23,537 bases of DNA, from positions 1-23,537 of IMG/VR virus record IMGVR_UViG_3300029267_001875; one strand, 5' to 3'. Source of the DNA: a virus. This document shows, piece by piece, positions 1 to 8,103 of the stretch (positions within the stretch are counted from its first letter, which is position 1; every line of letters starts with the position of its first letter). A program made the position numbers and the translations under genes. Under the pieces are notes generated by a model. That model was given only the letters and a program-made list of their open reading frames with translations, ran no database searches and was not told the origin of the DNA.

Positions 1-2
1 TG

Positions 3-494
3 GAAAGGCTGTCTGGCAAAACATTTATTCACACCGACACGTTTGAGCCTACGGAAGACTGGGACGAGATACAAACGGAAAACGCCGTCTTGAAGCATCT
101 GAAAACGGAGGTAGTGGTTGCGGCCAACGTTGCCGAACTGGCGATCGGGGATGCGTTTGAGGACGTCGAGATCATGGAGACGGTTCAGGACGGAACGCGG
201 ACTGTGTATTCCTACGATCCGAACGATGCCGGGGAAATCGTGGTGACGTCGAAAGAGGAGCCCATCATGGTCGAGCGTGGCACGGGTGAATTCGAGAAGC
301 GACTCAAAGCCGGGGTGTCGTTCGATTCTGATACCGGGACATTCCACCTCCACCGTAAGGATGAGACGGATGGCAAATATTACCGGCCACGGACAGAGGC
401 AGAGGCCAGAGCGGCCGTGCGGCCGGGCGATCTGAAGCGTCCCCCGAGGTGGTTGGACAGGCGGTTGCCAAGGGCGATGATGGCGACGTTCTGA
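3..494 (+). CDS. Partial phage structural protein, 5' end outside window, probably frame-disrupted at its 3' end
   Basis: The frame is open from base 3, well upstream of the TTG at 90 that could be mistaken for a start, so this is the 3' part of a gene that begins to the left. The visible ~163 residues are acidic and beta-prone (for example FEDVEIMETVQDG). I do not recognise a family; its place just before the adaptor genes suggests a virion protein. The last 18 residues (from KRPPRW) are Arg-rich and unlike the rest. The -1 frame from the CCCCC run at 441-445 continues with a much more protein-like sequence and stops at 595. The true product probably ends there, through a one-base deletion, a sequencing error or a recoding event. 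Confidence 0.7.
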   Translation, partial: ERLSGKTFIHTDTFEPTEDWDEIQTENAVLKHLKTEVVVAANVAELAIGDAFEDVEIMETVQDGTRTVYSYDPNDAGEIVVTSKEEPIMVERGTGEFEKRLKAGVSFDSDTGTFHLHRKDETDGKYYRPRTEAEARAAVRPGDLKRPPRWLDRRLPRAMMATF

Positions 495-595
495 TTGGCG
501 GGCCTGCTGGGGGGGTAACCAACTGGACTACATTGTTTGATCATTCGGCCGGGGGCAGCGTGGTAGGGAGTAATACACTATGGCAAACGAGTTAG
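441..595 (+). other. Likely true C-terminus of the preceding gene in the -1 frame
   Basis: In the frame that stops with TAG at 593-595, the sequence reads PEVVGQAVAKGDDGDV followed by a Gly-rich stretch and ends in LWQTS. This is ordinary virion-like sequence, whereas the annotated frame turns Arg-rich here. One extra C in the run of five at 441-445 would join the two frames without a break (KRPPEVVG). The extension overlaps the next start (580) by 16 bases, matching the tight packing elsewhere. The run TCCCCCG is not a classic -1 slippery heptamer, so an indel is more likely than programmed frameshifting. Confidence 0.55.
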
Positions 596-945
596 GCCAA
601 CCAGCATCAACCAGCGGGCTGGATTTACGGGGGATCATTCGCCACCACACGGACAAGAGCCTCCGCTGGAACGGTTCGGCGTTCGTGGCCGATAATACGA
701 TTGCCGATGCCGCATGGGCCACGGGTGCCATCAACTACGACGAGGTCGAGACCCAGGACGCAACGGCGCATCCATACTACGTCGGCGACTGGCCGGCGGG
801 GATTACCGATCCGGGTACATACGAGATAGAGGTGAGGGCCGGGACCGATCCGGCGGGACGACTGTGGGGGACGGCAACGTATGTGATTTCGGGCGCTGCC
901 ACATCGATTACAACGGAAGCTACCATAATCCAAGCTCCGGGGTAG
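580..945 (+). CDS. Small beta-rich phage virion protein (unknown)
   Basis: 121 residues starting at ATG 580 after GGGAG at 566-570. The sequence is mostly short beta-strand-like segments (LRWNGSAFVAD, GTYEIEVRAG, GTATYVISG) with no signal peptide or membrane segment. The layout resembles the Ig-like N-terminal 90 residues of the next protein, so the two may share a beta-sandwich fold. No family is recognised. It sits directly before the head-tail adaptor, so a role as a small head or tail accessory protein is inferred from position only. Confidence 0.7.
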   Translation: MANELGQPASTSGLDLRGIIRHHTDKSLRWNGSAFVADNTIADAAWATGAINYDEVETQDATAHPYYVGDWPAGITDPGTYEIEVRAGTDPAGRLWGTATYVISGAATSITTEATIIQAPG

Positions 946-948
946 ACC

Positions 949-2196
949 ATGCGAACCGTACGAAGGCTCTGGAAAGTGGACGGAGTGTTGACCGATGTAA
1001 CGTCGGCAGTGCTGTCTGACCCTACGGGGACTTACGGCGTTAAGCGGGATGACAACGATGCGGTCGTCGTCGCGGACGGCACGGCTATGGTGCATCGTAG
1101 TACCGGGGTGTACGAATACACGTTTACGGAACCGGCATCCGATGTTGCTTACACTGCCTACGTCGAGTTCGTTTACGAGGGGCAGACCTTCTGGCTGGAG
1201 TCTGACTTCGCCGCCGGCGAGTCCGCCGCCTTGGAGATGGGGGTTGGCTACAACGATTTGATCGTGGCCATCGGCCACTATCTCGGCTGGGGGCGGGACA
1301 CCGACGCTTACTCAGCGGATCAGGAGACGCGAATCGATAGACACATTCGCTCCGGGCTGTTGCGGTTTTACAACGTGCCGGGCTACACCTGGAGCTTCTT
1401 GCAGCCGGAATCGACCATTACCACGGTTGCCCCGTACTCAACGGGCACGGTGGAGATCACCGGGGGCACGGTCACACTGACGGACGGCACCTGGCCTTCA
1501 TGGGCTGCCGGGGCTAGCTTGAACGTCGGGGGCGCGTACTACAACGTGACCGCGCGGACCGATGACTCCGATATCACTATCGACGACACTTCGCTTGAGG
1601 TGGACGCGGGAACCAGCTACTCGCTGGGCCGGTATGCTTACGACTTGCCCGCTGCTTTCTCCCAGTTCGACGGCGAACTGGAGTGCCGTAGCACGGCGGA
1701 TGCGATGTACGGGCCGATCAGTTTGTCCACCGCCGCCGAGGTCCGAAGGCGGCTGGCGATCGAGCCGGCGTTCTCCTACCCGGACATAGTTGGTGTGAGG
1801 GCGAAGGAGTTCGACGCGACCGTGGGGCAGCGCTACGAGGCTCTTTTCCATCCGGCACCCGACGCCGCCTATACCTACTGGTACAGCTATCGAGTAACGC
1901 CGTCAATGCTATCTTCGGTCAACCTCTACCCGCTGGGTGGAACGGAACATGGGGAAACAATCAGAGAGGCGTGCTTAGCTGCCGCCGAGCTAGCCGAAAT
2001 AGGCCAGCAGGGGCCGCACGCAGCGGAGTTCGCGGTGCTGCTGGAGAACTCACTGTCGATCGACAAACTTCATCACGCCCCCACCAGTCTTGGCGTCGAG
2101 GGAGGACAGGAGGGCGACAGTCTGGTCACCTCGGACCGTCCTCGCAGGGGCCAGATCTATTGGGACGCTGGCTGCGAGTACACGGGCTTACTTTAG
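949..2196 (+). CDS. Phage head-tail adaptor-like protein with Ig-like N-terminus
   Basis: 415 residues. Residues ~1-90 form a beta-rich Ig-like segment (VYEYTF, AYTAYVEFVYEG). From ~95 the sequence changes to the helical pattern of podovirus-type adaptor proteins (DLIVAIGHYLGWG, then ETRIDRHIRSGLLRFYN and a W-S-F-L-Q segment). A beta-sandwich insertion follows (VEITGGTVTLTDGTWPSW to DDTSLEVDAG), then the C-terminal helices. I recall this helix-insertion-helix arrangement from adaptor proteins that sit under the portal and receive the tail. The start lies 3 bases after the previous stop with only a weak GGGG ahead of it, so translational coupling is likely. The assignment is by pattern, not by search; the Ig-like front could be a separate surface or knob domain. 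Confidence 0.6.
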   Translation: MRTVRRLWKVDGVLTDVTSAVLSDPTGTYGVKRDDNDAVVVADGTAMVHRSTGVYEYTFTEPASDVAYTAYVEFVYEGQTFWLESDFAAGESAALEMGVGYNDLIVAIGHYLGWGRDTDAYSADQETRIDRHIRSGLLRFYNVPGYTWSFLQPESTITTVAPYSTGTVEITGGTVTLTDGTWPSWAAGASLNVGGAYYNVTARTDDSDITIDDTSLEVDAGTSYSLGRYAYDLPAAFSQFDGELECRSTADAMYGPISLSTAAEVRRRLAIEPAFSYPDIVGVRAKEFDATVGQRYEALFHPAPDAAYTYWYSYRVTPSMLSSVNLYPLGGTEHGETIREACLAAAELAEIGQQGPHAAEFAVLLENSLSIDKLHHAPTSLGVEGGQEGDSLVTSDRPRRGQIYWDAGCEYTGLL

Positions 2197-2217
2197 CTAC
2201 TACAGGAGTATTTTGAC

Positions 2218-2544
2218 ATGGGCGTTACCTCCCACGCGACCACAGTGGCCATGACGCAGGTTCTGGGCACGACCGAGGCGTTTCGGTTGACCGACATGGT
2301 TTCCGGCAGGATTATTCTGCCGGAGGGTGCGAATTTGAATCTGACGTTTTACGAGTGCGATACTGTCGACGGAACCTACGCTCTTTGTGACGACGTGGGC
2401 ACGAACGGAGTTGTGGCGGTAACGACCGCGGCGGTAACACCAAAGTCCTACGAGATTCCCACGAAGTTGACCGGCTCACGATTCATAAAGATCATTGGAG
2501 ACGTGGCCGACGTGGACATCACGGTAATTACGAAGACGCAGTAA
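2218..2544 (+). CDS. Small beta-structured phage virion protein
   Basis: 108 residues, ATG at 2218, nine bases after AGGAG at 2204-2208. The segment FRLTDMVSGRIILPEG followed by LTFYECDTVDGTYAL, an alternating beta pattern and the late motif RFIKIIGDV resemble small phage proteins found beside tail or capsid genes. I cannot name a family. Two cysteines are present but no metal motif. It lies between the adaptor and a larger beta-rich virion protein, so a decoration or joining role is inferred. Confidence 0.65.
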   Translation: MGVTSHATTVAMTQVLGTTEAFRLTDMVSGRIILPEGANLNLTFYECDTVDGTYALCDDVGTNGVVAVTTAAVTPKSYEIPTKLTGSRFIKIIGDVADVDITVITKTQ

Positions 2545-2552
2545 GGGCTTCG

Positions 2553-2577
2553 ACGCCGAGCCCATTTCAATCGGCGT
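2553..2577 (+). other. Hairpin in the gap before the 307-residue virion gene
   Basis: ACGCCGA (2553-2559) pairs perfectly with TCGGCGT (2571-2577) across an 11-nt loop. There is no T-tract after it, so it is not a convincing terminator. In a polycistronic late mRNA it could stabilise the 5' end of the downstream virion message or mark a processing site. This is inference from one sequence. Confidence 0.4.
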
Positions 2578-2602
2578 GACGTGAACGTGGAGGAAACGTG
2601 AG

Positions 2603-3526
2603 ATGAGTGCCGGAAACATTCTTTACAGCCTGTTCATGGCGCGATACGTGAGGAAAGACCCGGGCGATGCGGGCACGATCAACGCGAACAACGTCCAGGC
2701 CCAGTTCGCCCTTTTTCCGCTGGTTTCCGCAGCAGCCGAGACGCGGACGCTGGCACAGCCCACCAAGGCCGGTCTGGTTGTTACGCTGGTCCTCGACACG
2801 GACGGAGGCGATATCACACTGACGGTGACCGGTGGCTACAACGCGGATGCCGACACGTCGCTTACGTTGGGTGACGCGGGCGACTTTGTAACCTTTATCT
2901 CCGTCAAGGTCGGCTCGTCTTACTACTGGCGAGTTCTCGCCTTCGAGGGCGTCAATGTGGCGGGCGAAGACCTCACCGTCGACCAGTTGACGGCGACGAC
3001 GCTCACGCTCAACAGTGTTTCCGTGGTCCCTGGCGACATGACGCCCGGTACGGGCATCTCCACGGGTGTGGGCACGATCTGCGAGCACCGCGTAAGCAAG
3101 ATCGGCGGGCTCTACAAGACGGAGATCCTCCTCGACATTACCGGCTTGAATGACGGCGACACCGCCGGGGACGTGATCGGCAAGGACGGCGACACGGCGA
3201 ATTGCCACATCGGGCAAATCACCGCCGCTGTCAACGGTACGATCATCGCCGGGCGGATTCACTGCCTGGAGGTTCCCGCCGGCGGCGACGTGGACATCGA
3301 CTTCTACGGCTCGGTCGACGAGGCCACTCTTGCCCAGGATACGGCAATCGCAGCCGCTACCGGCGAGGAGAAGTTGATTGACCATGGCGACTGGGCGGCG
3401 AACGAGATCGACGAACTCACCGCTTTGCCGGATGCGGACGGATACCTATACCTGGTGACCGGGTCGCAGGGGACCGACGCCGACTACACGGGTGGTATTT
3501 TCCTGATCGAGCTTTGGGGCACCTAA
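2603..3526 (+). CDS. Phage virion protein, beta-rich (possible major decoration protein)
   Basis: 307 residues; ATG at 2603 follows GGAGGA at 2589-2594 with good spacing. The first half (residues ~20-130) is small-residue-rich beta sequence with Ala, Gly and Asp (LVVTLVLDTDGGDITLTVTG). The second half has a pattern I associate with phage virion proteins: GTICEHRVSKIGGLYKTEIL, then DITGLNDGDTAGDVIGKDG, CHIGQITAAVNGT and a C-terminal IFLIELWGT. No enzymatic motif is visible. The strong ribosome-binding site and upstream hairpin suit an abundant product. The stop overlaps the next start (TAATG). It could equally be a tail-shaft or collar component. Confidence 0.65.
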   Translation: MSAGNILYSLFMARYVRKDPGDAGTINANNVQAQFALFPLVSAAAETRTLAQPTKAGLVVTLVLDTDGGDITLTVTGGYNADADTSLTLGDAGDFVTFISVKVGSSYYWRVLAFEGVNVAGEDLTVDQLTATTLTLNSVSVVPGDMTPGTGISTGVGTICEHRVSKIGGLYKTEILLDITGLNDGDTAGDVIGKDGDTANCHIGQITAAVNGTIIAGRIHCLEVPAGGDVDIDFYGSVDEATLAQDTAIAAATGEEKLIDHGDWAANEIDELTALPDADGYLYLVTGSQGTDADYTGGIFLIELWGT

Positions 3527-4623
3527 TGCCCGGTAAGACCCTGAATATCCTATTCCCGGCCGCCGGCGTGGTTCGGCGGCTGGGCTTGAGGGCCGAGGCC
3601 GGTTCACGACGCAAGGCATACGCTACGCCCTGGGCTGTGAACGTCCGGTTGGAAGGTTCCCTGGCTTCGCGGATGCGCGGTGGCTCGTGGACGCCGATCG
3701 CCGCCGGGACTCGGCCCACGGAGATTCGCTATCAAGACCGCCTCCTCACGTTCAGTTCCAACGCCATCACGGCTACTCGGATGGGCGATGACTCGGACAC
3801 GACGTTAAGCGCGGACGTGTCAGACGTAATGCGGCCGGCGTTGTTTCAGTTCTCATACGGCGGGGCGGTCGGCGGCGACGTGGTGGCCCTAGTCCCGCAC
3901 AAGGATGCCTTCCTGGTCGGGTTTACGGCTGACGAGACGTGGGTCCAGGAGGGTAGTCCGTTGACCGGTCGACGGCGGCGGATTTCGGACGAGGTGGGAA
4001 TCATCGGGGCGGATGCGTGGTACGTGAACCACGACACGGTCTACTTTCTCTCCTCACACGGCTTGTATTCCATGCAGGTTGATGGCTCCGATTTGGAGCC
4101 TCTCTCGGAAGACACAATTCCGGAGGAGTTGACCGGGCTGGACGACGATGCCTGTACGCTGACCTACAACCACGCGGATCGGGGAGTCTACATTCATCTT
4201 TCATCTGGTGTCTCGTGGTTCTTCGACGCGGCCCGGGAACAGTTCTGGCCGTTCGACGCGGAGAGCGACGACAGTCATCTGCTCCTCGGCCCGTTGCGTC
4301 TGGGGGCGCTGGATCAATACGGCCTGCTCGAAACGCTGCACGGAATCATAGCCAGCGGTAGCGATACGGTGACGTGGCATATCGTGACGGGCGAGACGGC
4401 AGAGGAGGCGGCGGCCAACGGGAAGGCGGCAATCACGGCTGCACTGGCGGACGAGTCTTACGCCTCCTACGTGAGCGAAAGTGGCGACTGGGAGCCGGGG
4501 CGGTCGTGGACCGAGCGTCCGCGCGTACGTGCGATGTGGGCCTGCCTCTGGCTTTCTTCAGCGGGCGATTGGGCCTACGAGGGCGTCACAATGACGAGGA
4601 TTCCATTCGGGGAGTACCGATGA
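3526..4623 (+). CDS. Tail nozzle-like beta-propeller protein
   Basis: 365 residues. I chose ATG 3526, which overlaps the previous stop as TAATG, over an in-frame TTG at 3514 lying inside that gene. The central part has repeated beta-blade-like units with the order seen in podovirus nozzle or tail-stabilisation proteins: VVALVPHKDAFLVGFTADET, W-V-Q-E-G-S-P-L, DEVGIIGADAWYVNHD, then TVYFLSSHGLYSM. The mix of a checking loop (DEVGIIG) and a short aromatic blade is what I recall from phage nozzle proteins at the distal end of short tails. The C-terminus (residues ~300-365) is Trp-rich. The order adaptor, beta proteins, nozzle supports a short-tailed particle. The stop overlaps the next start by ATGA. 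Confidence 0.6.
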   Translation: MPGKTLNILFPAAGVVRRLGLRAEAGSRRKAYATPWAVNVRLEGSLASRMRGGSWTPIAAGTRPTEIRYQDRLLTFSSNAITATRMGDDSDTTLSADVSDVMRPALFQFSYGGAVGGDVVALVPHKDAFLVGFTADETWVQEGSPLTGRRRRISDEVGIIGADAWYVNHDTVYFLSSHGLYSMQVDGSDLEPLSEDTIPEELTGLDDDACTLTYNHADRGVYIHLSSGVSWFFDAAREQFWPFDAESDDSHLLLGPLRLGALDQYGLLETLHGIIASGSDTVTWHIVTGETAEEAAANGKAAITAALADESYASYVSESGDWEPGRSWTERPRVRAMWACLWLSSAGDWAYEGVTMTRIPFGEYR

Positions 4624-6614
4624 CCGCAATACAACCCGTGCCATTTGAAGACCCTGATCAGTTTCAGATTCTGCCCGTTGAGATTCAGACGCCGTACGGG
4701 CTGGGCTGGTGGACGCAGCACACGCTTGAGGATATCCCGTTCGAGTCGGTCGGTTGGCTGGTGGCGCAAAACTGGACCATTACCGGGGTGGAACTGGATG
4801 AGAACTCCATTCCGCCCGTCGCCTACTACTCGATGACGAAGAAGTCGCTTGAGAACTTTGCAATTCTCGAAGCGCTGCTGGAGTCGTGGGAGTTTGCTTA
4901 TAACGAGGCAAGGGCGTTCAACAGTATCCGCTACAACGCGGTGATCGAGGACTGGACCGAGATGGTTATCAGTAGCCAGACTCAGTTCGAGCTCCAGGTC
5001 GCGGCCCACAACGACCATACGGAGGTATTCTTGGGCGACCTGGGCTTGTACATGGACCAGGTCGACAAGCTGATTGAAGACAACAAGTCCGACCTGATCG
5101 AGGACGTTGCCGTAGCCACGACGGCCCTTACGGCGATGGACGCTAAGCTGACCGATCTTGAGGACAACGTCACTGAAGATCACACCGACACTATCGAGGA
5201 TTTGTTAACGGCTCAGGCAAACTACCTGACCACATTCTTGGCGGACTTGGTGGCCAAGCGGGAAGAATTAGACAGCAACTACACGGCACACTTGGAGGAG
5301 ATCGAAACGATACTCGACGATGAGGATGCGGGCCTGCAACGCTTTGCGGGTGCGCAACTCGCGGCCGCACAGGCCCTATCCGCGGCGCATACAGAGCACG
5401 TCGAGGAACTCGACACGCTTTTGACTTCGGCGGGGGAATACCTGGAGACCGTCGAGACTGACATCAATGCAGTCCTGACCAGTATCGCCAGCGATTACAC
5501 TGACGTAGACACGGAGGTCAACGCCCTGATCACCGAGGGCGACACGGCGCTGGACAACCATGCCACCGACTACAACGCGGTCCTGGCCAAGTTGAAAACG
5601 GACTATGACGATCACGAAGGCATCGCGGAGCAGTTTCTTGTTGATTTGGGGTCAACTGAGTTGGCGAGAATCAACGAGGAGTTCAACGCTAGTCTTGCTA
5701 CCCAGATGCAGCAGTTGGCAGATCAGGGCCTGTACACCTCCGCCGTTGCTGCCGATATCACGGCCCGGAATACTCGAGACCGCGACGAGCAGGTTCAAGC
5801 ACTGAGCGACCGGCTGAATCGAGAGAAGCTGGAAAACCAGCACAAATTGTACGGACAGCAGACAGCCATGCGGACGGCGACGATGGCCGGACAGGACCGC
5901 ATTCACACCGTTCAACAGGAGGTCTGGCAGTACCAAGCCTCGCAAATTACCGGTCTCTACCAACTCTTGCAGGCGATGCGGGAACGCACGCTGGCCGGCA
6001 AGCAGGCGATTTACGCCGTCAAGGATGCCAACAACCGACTCAACATCGAGGTCCGCTCCACGCTGTTTGCGGCGGGGCAGGAAGTCCGCCGTGTGTTGCT
6101 TGAGGAGGTCGCGCGTCTTAGGCAACTCGAACAGGCCGTCAGTCAATTCAAAGCGGGAGAGCGCAACCGATTACTCGAATACATCCAGAACGTCGTCACG
6201 CAACATCTGGCGGGGCTTGACCGGCAGCATGCGGCTGAGCAGAGCGTTTCTCAGGCAGCGGTATCGGTACGGAACACGTTGCTTGAGCAGCTTCAAGACG
6301 CCGTAAAGGGTTTGCTGGAGGGCAGGTCACGATACGCGACCCAGACGACGCAGAATGCTTCGGTGCTGGCAGAGCAGCGGAGCAAGATGATCATCGAGAA
6401 AATGAACGAATTCCAGACTAGGCTACAGGGGAGTCAGGCTAAGCACGAAGAGGCGATGAAGCTGATGGCCTACCAACTCGATGAGCGAAACAAATTGTTG
6501 ATCGGCATTTATGGCTTCGTGGAGCGCCGTTCCGATCCGGGGCCGTCGATTGACTCCCTGATTGCGATGTGTACCGGCCTCGGGGACTCCGGGGGCGGCT
6601 GGGTCACTCCGTAA
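4620..6614 (+). CDS. Long coiled-coil virion protein (tail needle or fibre candidate)
   Basis: 664 residues from ATG 4620, which overlaps the nozzle stop as ATGA. The open frame extends upstream to 4374, but that part lies inside the nozzle gene. Residues 1-75 are a non-helical Pro- and Trp-containing head (PVPFEDPDQFQILP, YGLGWWTQHTLEDIPFE). Nearly everything from ~75 to 650 is predicted coiled coil with abundant Leu, Ala, Glu, Gln and Asp and almost no Pro or Gly. The first coil section (150-400) is strongly acidic with Asp-Asn-His stutters such as DALDNHATDYNAVL-type units; the second (400-650) is Gln- and Arg-rich. The C-terminus is a short Gly tail. No enzyme motif is present. Position after the nozzle suggests a fibrous tail part or an ejected rod-like protein; the exact role is unknown. 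Confidence 0.6.
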   Translation: MTAIQPVPFEDPDQFQILPVEIQTPYGLGWWTQHTLEDIPFESVGWLVAQNWTITGVELDENSIPPVAYYSMTKKSLENFAILEALLESWEFAYNEARAFNSIRYNAVIEDWTEMVISSQTQFELQVAAHNDHTEVFLGDLGLYMDQVDKLIEDNKSDLIEDVAVATTALTAMDAKLTDLEDNVTEDHTDTIEDLLTAQANYLTTFLADLVAKREELDSNYTAHLEEIETILDDEDAGLQRFAGAQLAAAQALSAAHTEHVEELDTLLTSAGEYLETVETDINAVLTSIASDYTDVDTEVNALITEGDTALDNHATDYNAVLAKLKTDYDDHEGIAEQFLVDLGSTELARINEEFNASLATQMQQLADQGLYTSAVAADITARNTRDRDEQVQALSDRLNREKLENQHKLYGQQTAMRTATMAGQDRIHTVQQEVWQYQASQITGLYQLLQAMRERTLAGKQAIYAVKDANNRLNIEVRSTLFAAGQEVRRVLLEEVARLRQLEQAVSQFKAGERNRLLEYIQNVVTQHLAGLDRQHAAEQSVSQAAVSVRNTLLEQLQDAVKGLLEGRSRYATQTTQNASVLAEQRSKMIIEKMNEFQTRLQGSQAKHEEAMKLMAYQLDERNKLLIGIYGFVERRSDPGPSIDSLIAMCTGLGDSGGGWVTP

Positions 6615-6657
6615 ATTCACCTAACCACTAATGCGTGTCACGTAAAGGAGAGAGTTC

Positions 6658-7308
6658 ATGGCTAACCCCACACAAGTACCCGGCGATTTGATTGTTCCTG
6701 GGAACCTTCGGGTCACCGGTAGTATCTCGCCGCTGAAGGACAAGGACGACGTTCTTGCCGTGTCTGAGTTAGCGGAGTTCCGGATTCCGCTGACGTCCTT
6801 CCGGGTGTTCGACGATATGGCCGCCCTGTTGCCGAGTGCAGGCGGAAACGACGATCTGGGGCTGGTAGAGGGAACTCACGGAACTGATACCCCCAGCTTG
6901 CAGGCAGACGACCACAAGGCGGAGGGGAGCGCGCAGCTTAACAAGGCCCGCGTGTTGGTCCAGTTGCCCTGGAACTACGTTACGGGCAACACAGTCAAGT
7001 TGCGTTTCATGGCCGGAATGATTACCACCGTAGCCGACCAGAGCCCGGGTGCCACGCTCGACTGTTCGGTCTACAAGCAGCAAGACGACCCGGACGACGC
7101 TATCGGTTCCGACCTCGCTTCCGCTGCTGTGAACGACAACATGAACAGTCTCACCTTTGCGGAGATCGATTTTACCATCACGGCGACAGGACTGACCGCC
7201 GGCGACATCCTGGACGTGTTGGTTTGGACATCAGTGGACGACGACGCTAGCGGGACGGCGGTTATTGCCGCTATCAGTTGGGCGAAGCTCCTCTGCGACG
7301 TCCGCTAA
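6658..7308 (+). CDS. Phage virion protein, tail-associated (unknown)
   Basis: 216 residues. ATG 6658 is preceded by AAAGGAG at 6644-6650, one of the strongest ribosome-binding sites here, in a 43-nt gap that shows no clear promoter. The N-terminus (VPGDLIVPGNLRVTGSISPL) resembles the short beta-strand lead-ins found in phage fibre or baseplate proteins. The rest is beta-rich with Asp- and Thr-rich loops (GLVEGTHGTDTPSLQADDHK) and a hydrophobic end (VIAAISWAKLLCDV). I recall similar proteins in uncultivated phage genomes but cannot assign a function. The strong translation signal suggests high copy number. Confidence 0.6.
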   Translation: MANPTQVPGDLIVPGNLRVTGSISPLKDKDDVLAVSELAEFRIPLTSFRVFDDMAALLPSAGGNDDLGLVEGTHGTDTPSLQADDHKAEGSAQLNKARVLVQLPWNYVTGNTVKLRFMAGMITTVADQSPGATLDCSVYKQQDDPDDAIGSDLASAAVNDNMNSLTFAEIDFTITATGLTAGDILDVLVWTSVDDDASGTAVIAAISWAKLLCDVR

Positions 7309-7320
7309 GGAGCGGTCGCG

Positions 7321-8094
7321 ATGACTGTTCGCAAAAGACGCAATTTCACCCACGGGTTCCGGCTACCGCCGCCGTTTGATCCAACGACGGGCGAGCAGGA
7401 ACAACTGCATTATGCGGGGATACACCCCCACTGCGCCATGATGCAGATCGCCGCGGAGGACACTCACTGCGATTATGTGATTTGCCGGGGGTACGATCCC
7501 CGCGACAAACGGTACTACGATTACGCCGTTGAGGATCTTGACGCAGATCCGCCAGTCGAAGCGCGGCACGGAATCGCGGTGGCCAAGCCGTACGGGTGTC
7601 GCTTCGCGGGGCTGTACCAGATCGGCGAGGTGTATCCGGCGGTGTTGCCGCTCTCCGGCGGGGGAGAGCGAGACGGAAAGATCGTCCGCTACATCGGACA
7701 GAACCCCGGGCGGGCGGAGGAGGAGTGCCAGGGTCACCCCGAGGATCTAGAGGAGGAGATAGTCCATCTCGAAGATGAAAACGGGGTCAATATCAGTTGG
7801 ATGCTGCTGGACCGAGGCCCGCCTTTGTTTAAGTTTTGCACGAAGGACAATCACCCGGGTTTCGGAATCGTGTTCGAGGCATACGCTCCCGGCGTGTGGA
7901 ATCCGGCGACTCACGATTACGATTTCACCTGTGATGCAGACCATACGTACAAAATCATCGACCGCGATTATGGCCCGCCTCAGCCGGATGCCGGTTCTCA
8001 GGGGTATGGCAGATGGGAAGCTTCGGACGCCCACGACCAGATCATCATAGTTGTGACAATGGACTGCGAATCCCGTGGCGCCTGCTGTGCATAG
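7321..8094 (+). CDS. Hypothetical phage protein with Cys-rich C-terminus
   Basis: 257 residues, ATG 7321 nine bases after AAGGAG (7307-7312), which overlaps the previous stop. The first 130 residues contain a His/Cys segment (HPHCAMMQIAAEDTHCDYV) and an Arg-Tyr-rich loop (RGYDPRDKRYYDYAVEDLD). The rest is acidic (EDLEEEIVHLEDENG), and the protein ends in CESRGACCA. No catalytic motif or membrane segment is recognised. It is the first of three consecutive Cys-containing proteins between the fibrous virion proteins and the ejection proteins, which suggests a surface-exposed tail component. Confidence 0.6.
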   Translation: MTVRKRRNFTHGFRLPPPFDPTTGEQEQLHYAGIHPHCAMMQIAAEDTHCDYVICRGYDPRDKRYYDYAVEDLDADPPVEARHGIAVAKPYGCRFAGLYQIGEVYPAVLPLSGGGERDGKIVRYIGQNPGRAEEECQGHPEDLEEEIVHLEDENGVNISWMLLDRGPPLFKFCTKDNHPGFGIVFEAYAPGVWNPATHDYDFTCDADHTYKIIDRDYGPPQPDAGSQGYGRWEASDAHDQIIIVVTMDCESRGACCA

Positions 8095-8103
8095 GAGGGA
8101 GCC

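Noticed and set aside
440-446. Programmed -1 slippery site TCCCCCG
   Set aside because: It does not fit the X-XXY-YYZ rule, and re-pairing after slippage would be poor. An indel is the simpler reading, though the frame change itself is kept as a finding.
4374-4619. Upstream extension of the coiled-coil protein
   Set aside because: It lies wholly within the nozzle gene, is Gly/Arg-rich and lacks a start signal, whereas ATG 4620 forms an ATGA overlap with the nozzle stop.
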